Assembly: GCA_025201765.1 (NCBI GenBank)
Contig: MU623560.1
Location: 1-39,600, forward strand
Source: Daldinia sp. FL1419
Taxonomy: Eukaryota > Ascomycota > Sordariomycetes > Xylariales > Hypoxylaceae
Direction of reading: 5' to 3'
DNA length: 39,600 nucleotides
Shown one piece after another: positions 10,505 to 20,948 of the stretch; within the stretch, counting starts at the first letter, position 1, and each line of letters opens with the position of its first letter. The position numbers and the translations under genes are program-made. The notes under the pieces were generated by a model. It worked only from the letters and a program-made list of their open reading frames with translations, was not told where the DNA came from and did not search any database.

Positions 10505-13500
10505 ATGCCCACCATCTATTCATCCTTGTACCAGAACTTCATCCGTCAAGGATTTGCGAAATCTTTCACCCACGGCTACGCACAATCCGTCGTAGCTGCT
10601 ACACATCCCCATGTTCTAAACTCGCAGAACCGTCCGTCGTTCGCTCGACGTAACAGTCAGCGCGTCGGACGCCTTACTAGCCTCCAGCTCCAAAATGCTT
10701 TTCATAGCTCGAATCCGAACGCACGGCATGATCTTCGCCACGAGAAGGATGGGAGTCATGGAAACCTGGATGCCTACTTTGAGGCGCTAAGGAAACAGCA
10801 GGACAACGGCGACATCGAGAAAGAATGGACTCAGTTTCAGTTTCCCAAGCCTATCGAGTGGAAGCCGAATGCTTCGTCTGTTCTCGAAGGTCCCGGGTCC
10901 AATGCGCAGGATGTCGATGGTGTCGAGGCTGCTGAGGCGAGTCAGAATGCCGGCGAGGATCTACCAGTTGCCGTCGACGTAGATATTGCGTTGGCGCATA
11001 TCGATGCTGCTATCGAGAAGGAGATCGAAGCTCGAGAATTACGAGAAGCTTTAGAAAGCCCCGAGCGTTCTCTAAGAACATCAACCCCTTCTATCGCGAG
11101 TGGCGTCCAGTCTAGAGCTAGGTCCCCCGTCTTCGAAAGGCCAGCGACCCCCAATAGCATCGCCCGCACTGTGACCCCGCCGGTTGATCCCCAGTCTAAG
11201 AGCTATGCGGACCATCTGACGAAGCTTTCCGAAGATGGACGATATGCTGAGATTCCGGCTGTCTTTGAGGCTATGCTTGTTGCCGACATCAAGCCCACCG
11301 CCGCATCCTACAATGCCCTGCTAGTCGCCGCTATCCATATCCCTACCGAGAAGATCGAGGTGGTCTCTAAGGCCTTAGATGTCTATGCTGACATGATGCG
11401 CCGGAAGATTACTCCAGACAGTGACACCTACAACATCTTAGTCGGTCTGCTAGCTGCTCGATGTCTGGAAGTATCTACTCTCAAGAAGGGTCTCGAGGAT
11501 AAGCGTCTCCGTTTCGGTGGTATGGATGAGCCTGGAAAATTCATGTTCGCCTCGAATGAGCTGGAACACGCCATTCTGTCGGAGGATGACAGACTTGACC
11601 TTGCCATCAAGCTTTTTGAAACTTCTGTTCTAACAAATAGGGCTAACTACTCATCGGAAACTTACCATCAGCTCATCTCAGCATGCGCCCAAGCAGGCCG
11701 GGTCTCTGATATGCTGCACCTATTTGAGCATATGGAGCTGAGCGGTTCCGTCCCTTTTGCGGCTACCTTCCCCTCTATGATCACCGCGTTTGCCAACATT
11801 GGCGACTTGGCTAGCGCTGTCGAATGCTACAACGAATACAAGGATCTCGCCGTCGCTCATGATAATGGCAACTACACCCTCAACGATCGACTAGATTCAC
11901 AGGTTTACGCTTCTGTAATCAATGCTTATGTCATCAACGACAAGCTTGACGGTGCCATGAAATTTTATGAGAAGATTGTCAAGTCGTACGGAGTTGGTGC
12001 CGCCGAAATCCAGGACGCCCTCATCAGCGGTGGATTTGTAAAGGGCTTTACCGCAAGGGGCATCTACCACGAGGCGCTCCAATGGGCACACGCTATTGAA
12101 AATGAGGCTCGTTTCGGTGCCCTAGCGGATATTGCCACCGCTGCCGCTGACTTTGGTGACCGACATACCGCGGCTACTGCGTTCGCCCACATCCCAATAG
12201 TGTTCCAAGGTATCGCAACACCGGCAATGGCTTTGCTTGCTCTCAGTGTTCGCCATGGTGACGTTCCGGCCGCCGCTCGATACTGGCACATCCTCAACAG
12301 CCCCGAGATCAAGGTTGACTCGACTTTCATCGAGCCAGCAGCGATGTATGCGGTCGCGATGATTGGTTCCGGTCAGGTCTCTGAAGGGTTGGCTCAATCT
12401 GAGTTGATGTTCCAGCGAATTCGAGCTTCTGAATCCGAAGCGAAGTCAAGTCTTGCTGACGAATTAGAAGAAGGGGCTGAATTTATCTCCCGATTTATGG
12501 CTGCTCGTGGTATCGTAGACCCCCGCGAAATCGCTACCCCGGTTAGCTTCGATCAACAAGTTTTCACTGCATCGCCTTACCCTTCAACGCCTACTGTTTC
12601 TAGCTATGAGGATAACTTCGACCCCTACGCGCACAACACTGACTTTAAGGGATCATCTATTATCTCAGATGAGTTAGAGGGTGCACATGGACGCAAGGGA
12701 CCGCGACTTCACGAAGCTCTAACACGCTTCCGTAACATGAGGCGTGCTGGACGTCACCCGAGGTATATCACTTACGCTAAGATGATTTCTGCTGCGGCGC
12801 GAGACGGTAAGATGGACCTGTGCCATGAGGTCCTGGCTACAGCGCGAACCGATGTACCCTTCCTCCCGCAGTACTCTGTTGTCCGTTACGGTTGGTCTTC
12901 CATTCTCGATGCTATGGTTGGAGCTTGCTTGACCCTCGGTGATCGTGTCCTGGCAGAGCAGTACCATCTTGAGCTTCTCGAGATGGGAGCTGCTCCCTCG
13001 GCCAACACCTTCGGTCTCTACATTACTACTCTCAAGGAATCTACCAAGACTTTTGACGAAGCTTCCGAGGCTGTCAAGATCTTCCACCGAGCCAAGGCTG
13101 AGGGTGTTGAGCCTTCGTCCTTCTTGTACAACGCTCTGATTGGTAAGCTTGGTAAGGCCCGCCGTATCGATGACTGCCTCTTCTACTTCGCCGAAATGCG
13201 CGCCCTTGGTATTAAGCCGACTAGTGTTACTTATGGAACGATTGTCAATGCCCTCTGCCGCGTTAGCGATGAGAAGTTCGCCGAAGAGCTTTTCGATGAG
13301 ATGGAGTCCATGCCCAACTACAAGGCTCGTCCAGCTCCGTATAACAGTATGATGCAATTCTTCCTTACCACCAAGCGCGACAAGACCAAGGTCCTTGCGT
13401 ACTACGACCGAATGCAGGCCAAGGGAATTGCACCAACTGCTCACACGTACAAGCTTCTCGTTGATACTCACGCCACTCTCGAACCTGTAAACATGACCGC

Positions 13501-14032
13501 CGCTGAAGTAGTTCTGGACATGATTCGTGCTTCTGGCCAGAAGCCCGAGCCGGTACACTATGCTTCTCTTATCCATGCCCGTGGCTGTGTTCTGCACGAT
13601 ATGCAAGGTGCCAGGAAGATCTTCGACTCGGTTATGAACGACCCCAGCATTCACCCCAACGCCTGCCTTTTCCAAGCTTTGTTCGAAGCCATGGTTGCGA
13701 ACCACCAAGTTGCCGATACCGAGGCTCTATTATCCGTCATGAAGCAAAAGCGTGTCGAACTTACACCTTACATTGCTAACACCCTCATCCACGGCTGGGC
13801 TGGCGAGAAGAACATCGACAGGGCCTCTTCTATCTACAACAGTGTCGGCCGTGAGAAGCGTGAACCCAGCACATACGAAGCGATGACCCGAGCCTTTCTC
13901 GCCGTAGAGGACCGTGAGCGCGCCAAGTCGGTGGTAGGCGAGATGCTCTCTCGAGGATACCCTAGCGCAGTTGTCAACAAGGTTCTCGAGCTTCTCGGTG
14001 GTGGCAACAGCGAAGAAGCGGCGGTCATCTAG
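10505..14032 (+). CDS. Large mitochondrial-type pentatricopeptide repeat (PPR) protein
   Basis: Single exon, 1175 residues. The first ~75 residues have no Asp or Glu and many Arg, Ser and Gln, ending near AFHSS: a typical matrix presequence with a plausible cleavage site. Residues ~80-250 are a charged, low-complexity spacer. From ~255 to the end, degenerate ~35-residue helix-pair repeats can be read, clearest at ~265-320, 385-450 and in an almost continuous run from ~850 to ~1150, with motifs such as SYNALLVAAI, LYNALIGKLGKA and VTYGTIVNALCR. PPR proteins bind organellar RNA and help its processing, stability or translation. Which transcript this one serves cannot be told; equivalence to Neurospora CYA-5/yeast Pet309 is possible but not shown. 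It converges with dbp7. Confidence 0.85.
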   Translation: MPTIYSSLYQNFIRQGFAKSFTHGYAQSVVAATHPHVLNSQNRPSFARRNSQRVGRLTSLQLQNAFHSSNPNARHDLRHEKDGSHGNLDAYFEALRKQQDNGDIEKEWTQFQFPKPIEWKPNASSVLEGPGSNAQDVDGVEAAEASQNAGEDLPVAVDVDIALAHIDAAIEKEIEARELREALESPERSLRTSTPSIASGVQSRARSPVFERPATPNSIARTVTPPVDPQSKSYADHLTKLSEDGRYAEIPAVFEAMLVADIKPTAASYNALLVAAIHIPTEKIEVVSKALDVYADMMRRKITPDSDTYNILVGLLAARCLEVSTLKKGLEDKRLRFGGMDEPGKFMFASNELEHAILSEDDRLDLAIKLFETSVLTNRANYSSETYHQLISACAQAGRVSDMLHLFEHMELSGSVPFAATFPSMITAFANIGDLASAVECYNEYKDLAVAHDNGNYTLNDRLDSQVYASVINAYVINDKLDGAMKFYEKIVKSYGVGAAEIQDALISGGFVKGFTARGIYHEALQWAHAIENEARFGALADIATAAADFGDRHTAATAFAHIPIVFQGIATPAMALLALSVRHGDVPAAARYWHILNSPEIKVDSTFIEPAAMYAVAMIGSGQVSEGLAQSELMFQRIRASESEAKSSLADELEEGAEFISRFMAARGIVDPREIATPVSFDQQVFTASPYPSTPTVSSYEDNFDPYAHNTDFKGSSIISDELEGAHGRKGPRLHEALTRFRNMRRAGRHPRYITYAKMISAAARDGKMDLCHEVLATARTDVPFLPQYSVVRYGWSSILDAMVGACLTLGDRVLAEQYHLELLEMGAAPSANTFGLYITTLKESTKTFDEASEAVKIFHRAKAEGVEPSSFLYNALIGKLGKARRIDDCLFYFAEMRALGIKPTSVTYGTIVNALCRVSDEKFAEELFDEMESMPNYKARPAPYNSMMQFFLTTKRDKTKVLAYYDRMQAKGIAPTAHTYKLLVDTHATLEPVNMTAAEVVLDMIRASGQKPEPVHYASLIHARGCVLHDMQGARKIFDSVMNDPSIHPNACLFQALFEAMVANHQVADTEALLSVMKQKRVELTPYIANTLIHGWAGEKNIDRASSIYNSVGREKREPSTYEAMTRAFLAVEDRERAKSVVGEMLSRGYPSAVVNKVLELLGGGNSEEAAVI

Positions 14033-14475
14033 GAAGTATTCGCGATGCGACCGTAATCTAGATTTTTCATTTTGTCATATTTCCTTTGTTCTTTGCTTTA
14101 AACGCGATACCCCCGTGTTGTGCGGCAAGATGTTGATGTGATTTTTCTTCCGGGGGTGGTCGGTTGAAGCGAAGGGCACGGTTATCACAGCGGGCCAGGC
14201 GTTATTTTACGGAATTTGCATATAAAAGGGTTTATATCACGGACACCAGGTACTATATCCTATTTTACCCGGGAAAAGGGGGGAAGGGGAAAGGGCATCG
14301 GCTGGCAATGTCGGTTTTTATGATAGACAAATCTCCACTCTGCATATACCAGCGAAAGAACTTCCATTTACAATGGTCGAGGAGAAAGGGATTCCAGAAG
14401 GAAGAAAAAGGGATCCTTGGGTTTTTTTTTTAAAGGGCAGGTTTTTAGCCCCCTCGAGATTACCACAGTTTTTAG

Positions 14476-14506
14476 TTTTTTTTTTTTTTTTTTTTATAAA
14501 AAAAAA
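14476..14506. repeat. T20-AT-A9 homopolymer inverted repeat
   Basis: Twenty T, then AT, then nine A, followed by GAAGAAGAAG. It can fold as a simple T:A hairpin. It lies in the 3' intergenic region, so a termination-linked role is possible but unproven. Confidence 0.7.
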
Positions 14507-14537
14507 GAAGAAGAAGGGTTGGGATCTCGGTCGGTTA

Positions 14538-14564
14538 ATGGCATGGCATGGCATGGCATGGCAT
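14538..14564. repeat. ATGGC pentanucleotide array
   Basis: Five perfect ATGGC units plus a partial one. A degenerate GGTATGGTGTGGCATGG stretch about 100 bp downstream (near 14666-14683) looks like a decayed continuation. Confidence 0.75.
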
Positions 14565-15161
14565 AGGCTTGTGTTACTACTTACTACCCGCGTGCTTATA
14601 TGGTATGATAGGGTGGTATATGATTCATGATGACTTGACTCATAGGGAGTAGCACGGCGTGGTTTATGGTATGGTGTGGCATGGTAATCCCACCCTGTAT
14701 GATAGAACTAATACCATGGAAGTTCGTTCTAAATTTCTGTGCTTGAATTGTCTCGTGACATGTGCAGTTCGCTGGCATGATAATTAAAGCTGCTTGATCT
14801 GTCCCAGTATTTTCTTCTCTTTGTAATTCGAAAATGGATCTATATACTGGCTTAGTGTCTTCTACATCAACATATTACCTTAGTCGATATTTCATTTCAG
14901 CTTTATAGCAAGCACAAGTCCAACATAGAACAACTCTTAAAACAATGGAAAAAACGAGCATGGCTTTGGTACCACTTCGTAGTTTTAGTATACTAGCTAC
15001 ATCGACGATGTTCCTCAAGCGATAACACAAACCATCCCAAAAGTAAAATAAGATCAGCCACCTACAATCATGCGCTCGTAATTTTATCTATGCCCTGGCA
15101 ACGGACTCATCCAACTCAGCACTGCATGCCCCATAGCATAACGTAACTTGACGACACCATC

Positions 15162-17468
15162 TCAACCGATATTAAACTCCCCAGCCGCACTCATAACCTG
15201 CTTCATCTTCATCCTCATCCTCCTCGCGGCGTCCTCGTCCGCCGCACCAGCACCATCTTCCCTATCGCTATCGTCGCCCTTCTTCTGTCCAGAACCACCT
15301 GTACTCTTCTTCTGTCCCGGCTTAATCGTCCTCCTCGACGGTCCGCCACCAATACCACCCGGCGCCTCGCGTAACCCGAAGCTCTTGGCCGTGTGGCCGA
15401 GGTGCAATTGCGTGATATCAAAGTACACGCGCTCGTCGCGCACGTGCGTCGCGTACGCGCGGATATGCGATCGGAAGGCTTGGCGCGCTGCATCTAGGAG
15501 CCTCGAGTTACCACCGTCTTTCGCGGAAGCTAGGAGCCGTTGTTCGAAGTGTAATTGTAGAGCTTCGGCGCGAGAGTTGGGAGTCTGGCGGTCTGAGACG
15601 AGAGTTTGGGGTTCGGAAGTCTGGTCTGATTTCGGTAGGGATATGGGTGTTACGAAGCCCTTCTGGAGTGTGACCTCGTAAGATTGGGGTATGAGGGCCG
15701 AGGAGGACTTGAGAAGTTCGACGTAGCCCTCCTCACATCCTGGTTGGAGGAAGAGCGTCGCTTTTCCAGATCGACCGGCACGCGCAGTTCGCCCAATGCG
15801 ATGGACGTGGTCTTCGACGCTAAAGGCTGGGTCATACTCGATGACCAGATCAACGGCGGGGACATCGAGACCACGAGATGCGATATCGGTGGTAATGAGA
15901 ACGCAAGGATTCTTTGAGGTACGGAAGAAGGTAAGTGTGGCTGTACGAACGGGTTGCTGGAGAGAACCGTGGAGTTTTAGGAGTGTGATTTCAGGGTTTG
16001 CAGGTGATGTGATGTAGGCGGCATCGGCAACAGTATCCTTTGTTTGCAACGATTCTTCGGCTGGCGGATGAGATGGCGTGGAACGGAGTAACTCGAAGTG
16101 AAAGTCGACCGAGTCGGCGCAAGATATAAAAACGATAGCCTTCATGACGGACCCCTTACGAGCAAATGCAGACTTAAGCAGCGCTATTAGCGTTACCAAG
16201 CGCAACTTGGCTGGAATAACGGCATAAGTCTGCTTGAGCTGAGCTGGGGCACTGAAGGCAGCGTCATTGGCCGCGATTGCTGCGTCGCTATTCTCCTCGG
16301 ATTTGGAGGCCGTGACGTGAATGGCATCTTGTAAACTAATCTCTCCTAGTCTTTGCACGTTCATCTTCATCGTTGCCGAACAGAGTACGGTGATGCGGCG
16401 TTGCGGCAGGGCGTCGAGGATTACACCTTCTTTGTTGGACTTCTTTAACTCTTCCTTTCGGATCTTCCCCACGATACTCTTCAGCTCATCTTCAAATCCC
16501 ATCTCCATCAGCCTGTCGCCTTCGTCGAGAATAAGCCACCTTACAGTGCCGACGTCGAGCACCTTGGTATTGTCGAGATGATCAGCGAGGCGACCAGGAG
16601 TGGCGATCAGTATATTGACACCCTTCCTCAGGCGAGCCTTTTCTGATTTCTTGCTCTCCCCACCTATCACTGTCGTACTGACGATCCAAGGAGCGCACCG
16701 CAGGACCTTCTCTAAAACGGTAGCAATTTGCTTGCATAGTTCTCTCGTCGGCGCTAGAACAATAGCGAATAGGCCTGAATCGCGATGTATACGAGTCCCG
16801 GTGGCAGAACCGTCCTCGCGGTGGCTCAAACTCATGATCCTCTGCACGATAGGTAGCAGATAAGCCAAGGTCTTTCCAGAACCCGTCTCGGCCTGCAAGA
16901 AAGCATCGCTATCCTCCTTTACTAACGGCGGGATGCTATTCTTTTGTATAGACGTCGGTGCCTTCATCTCTAGCTTGGACGACAGGTGCTGAGCAATGCG
17001 CGGCGACAAGCCGAGGGCGCGAAAGTTTTCGGCTTCGTCGGATAAGGGCGCATTGGATGGCTTTGCAGGTTCGACATCTTCGACTGGCTCCACGAAGACG
17101 GTTCTGGGTGTTGGATTGGACGTGAATAATCTAGATGTGATGCCGCCGGGTTTGGTAGATGCGCCGCCAGACCTAGCGCTCGTATTATTATTATATGTAT
17201 CTAGTTGACCACTCTGGTGGTCAAAAGTCTTTTGGCGCTTGTTAGGTCTCTCGTTTTGGTCGAAATCGTGGCGAAAATTTCGTCGGTCGTTGGACAGCGG
17301 GGTGGAATTGGCTGAGCTCGTAGGACCGTCTGGAGATCCATCGTGATTCTTTTTGGCGTTTCGCTGGGCGTGAACACGATCTCTCCATCGACCACCTGTG
17401 TACTTGACCTGCCTCTTGAGCGGCGCATCACCGATGTCGAAATTTAAAAGCAGACCACCGTCGGCCAT
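15162..17468 (-). CDS. dbp7: ATP-dependent DEAD-box RNA helicase Dbp7
   Basis: Single exon, 768 residues, ATG at 17468. Helicase motifs in order: Q motif with Gln175, Walker A AETGSGKT (193-200), PTRELCKQ (240-247), TPGRLADHL (290-298), motif II DEGD (315-318) in place of DEAD, SAT (364-366), ITTDIASRGLD (525-535) and HRIGRTARAG (556-565). The DEGD variant, the N-terminus MADGGLLLNFDI, the large insertions between motifs and the Lys/Gly-rich tail fit the Dbp7 (DDX31) branch. Dbp7 acts in the nucleolus during early 60S ribosomal subunit assembly. The N-terminal ~140 residues are basic and disordered. Nothing is broken. Confidence 0.92.
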   Translation of the reverse strand: MADGGLLLNFDIGDAPLKRQVKYTGGRWRDRVHAQRNAKKNHDGSPDGPTSSANSTPLSNDRRNFRHDFDQNERPNKRQKTFDHQSGQLDTYNNNTSARSGGASTKPGGITSRLFTSNPTPRTVFVEPVEDVEPAKPSNAPLSDEAENFRALGLSPRIAQHLSSKLEMKAPTSIQKNSIPPLVKEDSDAFLQAETGSGKTLAYLLPIVQRIMSLSHREDGSATGTRIHRDSGLFAIVLAPTRELCKQIATVLEKVLRCAPWIVSTTVIGGESKKSEKARLRKGVNILIATPGRLADHLDNTKVLDVGTVRWLILDEGDRLMEMGFEDELKSIVGKIRKEELKKSNKEGVILDALPQRRITVLCSATMKMNVQRLGEISLQDAIHVTASKSEENSDAAIAANDAAFSAPAQLKQTYAVIPAKLRLVTLIALLKSAFARKGSVMKAIVFISCADSVDFHFELLRSTPSHPPAEESLQTKDTVADAAYITSPANPEITLLKLHGSLQQPVRTATLTFFRTSKNPCVLITTDIASRGLDVPAVDLVIEYDPAFSVEDHVHRIGRTARAGRSGKATLFLQPGCEEGYVELLKSSSALIPQSYEVTLQKGFVTPISLPKSDQTSEPQTLVSDRQTPNSRAEALQLHFEQRLLASAKDGGNSRLLDAARQAFRSHIRAYATHVRDERVYFDITQLHLGHTAKSFGLREAPGGIGGGPSRRTIKPGQKKSTGGSGQKKGDDSDREDGAGAADEDAARRMRMKMKQVMSAAGEFNIG

Positions 17469-17763
17469 GGCGGTTATGTATATTAGGTATGATGAAGGAT
17501 ACCTATTTAAAGAATTAAGATGTAAGCGGCAGAAATGTTCGAGACTTTTTAGTGGAGTACTATTCGAATCTATGTAACTATGTCTTCTTATTAGTGCATA
17601 TCTAAGTTTAGTAGCATAGCATTATCAAGATGTTATCGATAAGATGCGCCGGGTATAGGTAAGATCTATCCCAAGTACCTAGGTACCTACCTACCAACCT
17701 AATCAAATGTTGCAATATTAACAAAAACATATATACTTTGTTCTGCCTTGTTTTCGTTATTCA

Positions 17764-18353
17764 GACCAAGAAGTTCAGGAGAAGCTTCGTTATTGTACAA
17801 ACGACCTAGACAAGGCAGCTGGACTAACCCTTAACCGGCTCACTCGGGTAGGGAGTGATGATGCGGCTGCATCGTTACGAGAGCAGGGTATTAGAACATG
17901 TTGATAACCAATAAGTTGCACCTCAGCTCCTACATAGCGACTGACGAGGCTGATGAAAGCGATCGTAGACTACTGTGTATTGGATCCTACGAGAGGAGGA
18001 GGTCCCGGCAATGGATGACAGACCGGTTTATCGATTCGTCAACTCTTTTCGAATTCTTTTGACTTTTATTACAATATTGATATTAATCATTTGACAGGGA
18101 CGGAAAGAGACCTGCCCCTTCGCTAATGTCACAAACATATCGAATACTTCTGGGTGTGAAGAAGAGTTCAAGAACGCTACTAGCGAAGCTAGGTAAAGCC
18201 TTGTTTGGTGAAATCGAAGACGCCCTCGATGAATCGAATGTAATGAAATCAATCGCAAATTACCAAAGCACTGCCCAGCGTAAACTGCTTGACGGGGGCC
18301 CGACCGATTTAGGCCTTTCTACTGACTACCTATATTCTCAACGACATTATTGA
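17764..18353 (+). pseudogene. Possible remnant exons of an unidentified gene
   Basis: Two stretches look protein-like. The first, 17764-17904, follows a splice-acceptor-like TTTTCGTTATTCAG and reads DQEVQEKLRYCTND... to LREQGIRTC then stop, with balanced amphipathic helix-like composition. The second, about 18097-18353, follows TTTGACAG and reads ...KALFGEIEDALDESN... to a stop. They cannot be joined into a full gene, no start or domain is visible, and no family was recognised. They may be a decayed gene, or chance. Confidence 0.22.
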
Positions 18354-18455
18354 AATGGAGAGTCATAGCGGTATTCAATGTTTCTGATGATAGCGGCTGG
18401 GGGAGCTGTTGGGCAAGGGAGAAGAACCCTGATGGTATTTACCTTTATTACTGGA

Positions 18456-18485
18456 TTTTTTTTCTTTCTTTCTTTCTTTTTTTTT
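18456..18485. repeat. T/TTTC microsatellite
   Basis: A T run, then TTTC repeated, then another T run. Simple-sequence tract without coding context. Confidence 0.7.
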
Positions 18486-20299
18486 CCTCGCAAGTCTCAA
18501 CTTCCAATAGTTATGCAAAAGATCCAAGTCTTCGATTTCTGACCCTCGATAGTTACCGTTGTCTCTTCTTGGTGCTATCTTTGCAATAAACCCTGCCGAC
18601 TCTTTAAAATCTCCTCCCTGGGTTTATGGAGTCATTTTTAAGTGCCTTCAGTAAATATCTAACCCTGTTGGCGACTAGTCTAATAGGTAATGGACTTTCC
18701 ATCAGTTTGCGTTTCTGTCGGGTTCATCATCTTATTGTTTGGTTTTATCCATCGCAGATCAATCCCCAAATATCTTTGGATATTTAGTTGTTCTTAATGT
18801 TAAGGGGGTCTATATGCTCTAAATAAGTATAATTCGAAGCGCTAACGATTCCTAAGATCGTATTGGAGACGAGGGGGATTCGATTCGCCTACTTGTCATG
18901 GTCTTCAACAGGTCTTAACATCTAGCTATCACAGTATTCAGACACGCATAATGCCTTGTCTAAAACTTGACGGAGAAATTGGCCTTTCGGGGCCCAGTTC
19001 GGGGTTCTTGCAGAACAAAGAGCGACGTTGTTTCTATGGCTAAGTTCGTGTGGTGATAATTATGTAATAACTGATGAAGTTGAAATTAAATTCCTAGCCG
19101 GACGTATAACGTTGCCGGATTCTGTAGGCGGCGGTGTAAGAAAGATCAGCAGCGACCCGTGCATATAGGTTGCTTCTACTAGCCATTCATCCGTTGGACC
19201 TCCACTTATATCAGGCGATGTCTAGCTGGCGTTCAGGGACACAAGTGATATCCCCTTGACTGTGCGTCTGTCTACACGTGTAGTGCAATTTGCTGTGGAG
19301 TACGAGCCCTATTGTCGGTCATTAACGTGTTGGGAAGTATCCCCGTGGGAAATCTTTGATATCGATAGATTCGATCGTCTAGTAGCTAATCTGATGCCGG
19401 GCGAGCCAGCGTATCCAGGTCTCACATCAGGTACTGCTGGTGGTCTCTTACAATGCTAGTAGAAAGATGGCCCAAGACGGAAATAAGGAATATACCTAGC
19501 CTTCATGCCATCGATTAAATCATAATGAAGTTATATCATGGTAACGTCTTCACTTGGATATAGGAATATATAGGTAGACTGGCCCTATTCATCTGTTAAG
19601 ATCCTGACAGGGCTAACTGTGAAACCTCAGCTCCTTGAGTATAGAACCACCTTTATAGACTTAGTTAACGGTGATTGGCGCAGGGTTCGAAGCTAAACTA
19701 GTTACATCTCGTATTCAGCTGCTGGTAGAGCAGTTTGCCCTAGCCGTAAAAGAAGCCAACTCCGGGGTATCGGCAGAGAAGAGGAAAATGACGTAGCTGC
19801 GTTGCTTGCGGCACTTGTTGTTGCTTCGCCCGGCCCAGCTCAGCCCAGCTCAGCCTTGGTGTCTATCGTAAAAGGGGGTTAGCTTCTATAGAGCCAATAC
19901 TACAACGACAGGTAGTTTTTACGATAATGTTGTATAGACACTTCTGAGTACACCTAGTTAGACTGTGTCTAAACAAGACTGGAGATAGAGGATTCAACAA
20001 CATTCACGGCAAGATCTGCGTACTGGCCTTACCGCCACAAGCTACTTGTTCCATTGCAACCTTGTAACTATCCGGTACCACGGAGCCCAACGAGTTTCTA
20101 TTACTTATTAGCGCGTCTATAGAGCATCCTCGTGAAACCGATAGAAATCAAGGAGGTTGTTCTACGGGAAAGGGGGCAAAAGCCTTCCGTCGGGACCCCG
20201 CCCAATACGAGCTGGAGTTCATGCCCATCGTCGTTGGGACCGCCGATCAAACCTGGGTTTTCTCCACCCGCGATGATACTCACCCCAGACGGCATTTAG

Positions 20300-20308
20300 T
20301 ATATAAAG
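20300..20308 (+). promoter_or_regulatory. TATA box of the small secreted protein gene
   Basis: TATATAAAG lies about 150 bp before the ATG and is followed ~30 bp later by a CTTTTTCTTCTTCTTC pyrimidine tract, where fungal transcripts often start. A strong TATA box suits a highly or conditionally expressed secreted protein. Confidence 0.55.
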
Positions 20309-20451
20309 ACCCTTCGTGCGTCCGAGTATGCTCATCCTTTTTCTTCTTCTTCAGCCTCATCATCACGTAATCACTTTCAGCTCTCTCCCAATAACTACCA
20401 AACTTCATTACACTTTACCTTCGTTTACTCGAAAAATAATCTATAATCAAA

Positions 20452-20948
20452 ATGAAGTTCTCCGCCGTTGCCGTCTTCGCTGCTACTGCCGCTGCCGCTT
20501 CCGTCGGCAAGCGTGACACCGTCTTCTCGGTCAGCAACTTCTCTGCTGGCTGTGTCCGCCACAGCACTCAGTGCGTGTAAGTGTCACTCGGAATCTATAT
20601 ACTACCTACCATAGCCGAACTAACACCACTCCCAGCTACAACTTCGACGTCATCCAGCCCGGCACCATGGAGACCACCCCCGTGCACTGCTCTGCCGCTG
20701 GCCCCGCCGGCACCGACGGTTCTCTGCCCGCCATCAAGGAGGGCAAGTGCGCCGAGTCGTCTAGGACCTTCTTCGTCAGCAAGGGCGCCGACGGCCTAAC
20801 CCTCGCCGTCTCGCAGCCCGTCACCCCCTCTAGCAACCAGACTGGTGCTCACTTCATCCCCAACTCGGAGCTCGAGACCACCAACGAGCCCAACGCCATC
20901 CGCCAGAACTACGTCGGCGCCACCAGCTTCGACCTCGAGTCCGTGTAA
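20452..20948 (+). CDS. Small secreted cysteine-containing protein, possible Alt a 1-like fold
   Basis: Two exons, 20452-20576 and 20636-20948, give 145 residues; the 59-nt intron has GTAAGT and CCCAG ends and splits a Val codon. The start context TCAAAATGAAG is good. Residues 1-18 are a signal peptide (MKFSAVAVFAATAAAASV), followed by a Kex2-like Lys-Arg at 20-21. The mature part has four cysteines (near 34, 41, 56 and 76), enough for two disulfides, and few lysines. The pattern FSVSNFSAGCVRHSTQC then YNFDV resembles the start of Alt a 1-like (AA1-like) small secreted proteins, but the match is from memory and weak. Codon use is strongly biased to C-ending codons, suggesting high expression. 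Role unknown; effector, adhesin or cell-wall protein are all possible. Confidence 0.8.

Larger units (their letters stand above)
14033..15161. other. Interval between convergent PPR and dbp7 genes
   Basis: Holds both 3' flanks and several simple repeats: homopolymer runs near 14429-14438 and 14476-14506, and a CATGG array at 14538-14564. No gene recognised; the open frames across 14318-14630 are products of the simple repeats. Confidence 0.6.
17469..20451. other. 3-kb gene-poor interval with possible gene remnants
   Basis: Upstream sides of dbp7 (minus) and of the small secreted protein gene (plus). It contains a CCTAGGTACC motif array at 17675-17700, possible exon remnants at 17764-18353, a T/TTTC tract at 18456-18485, and a TATA element near 20300. 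CCCAGCTCAG is repeated twice near 19836-19855. Nothing else recognised. Confidence 0.5.

Noticed and set aside
12719..13708. Long minus-strand open frame inside the PPR gene
   Set aside because: Shadow of the PPR coding sequence; the plus frame has clear PPR motifs and a single 1175-codon exon.
19671..19705. GGTTCGAAGC resembling a tRNA B box
   Set aside because: No matching A box, cloverleaf stems or anticodon arm in the preceding 70 bases.
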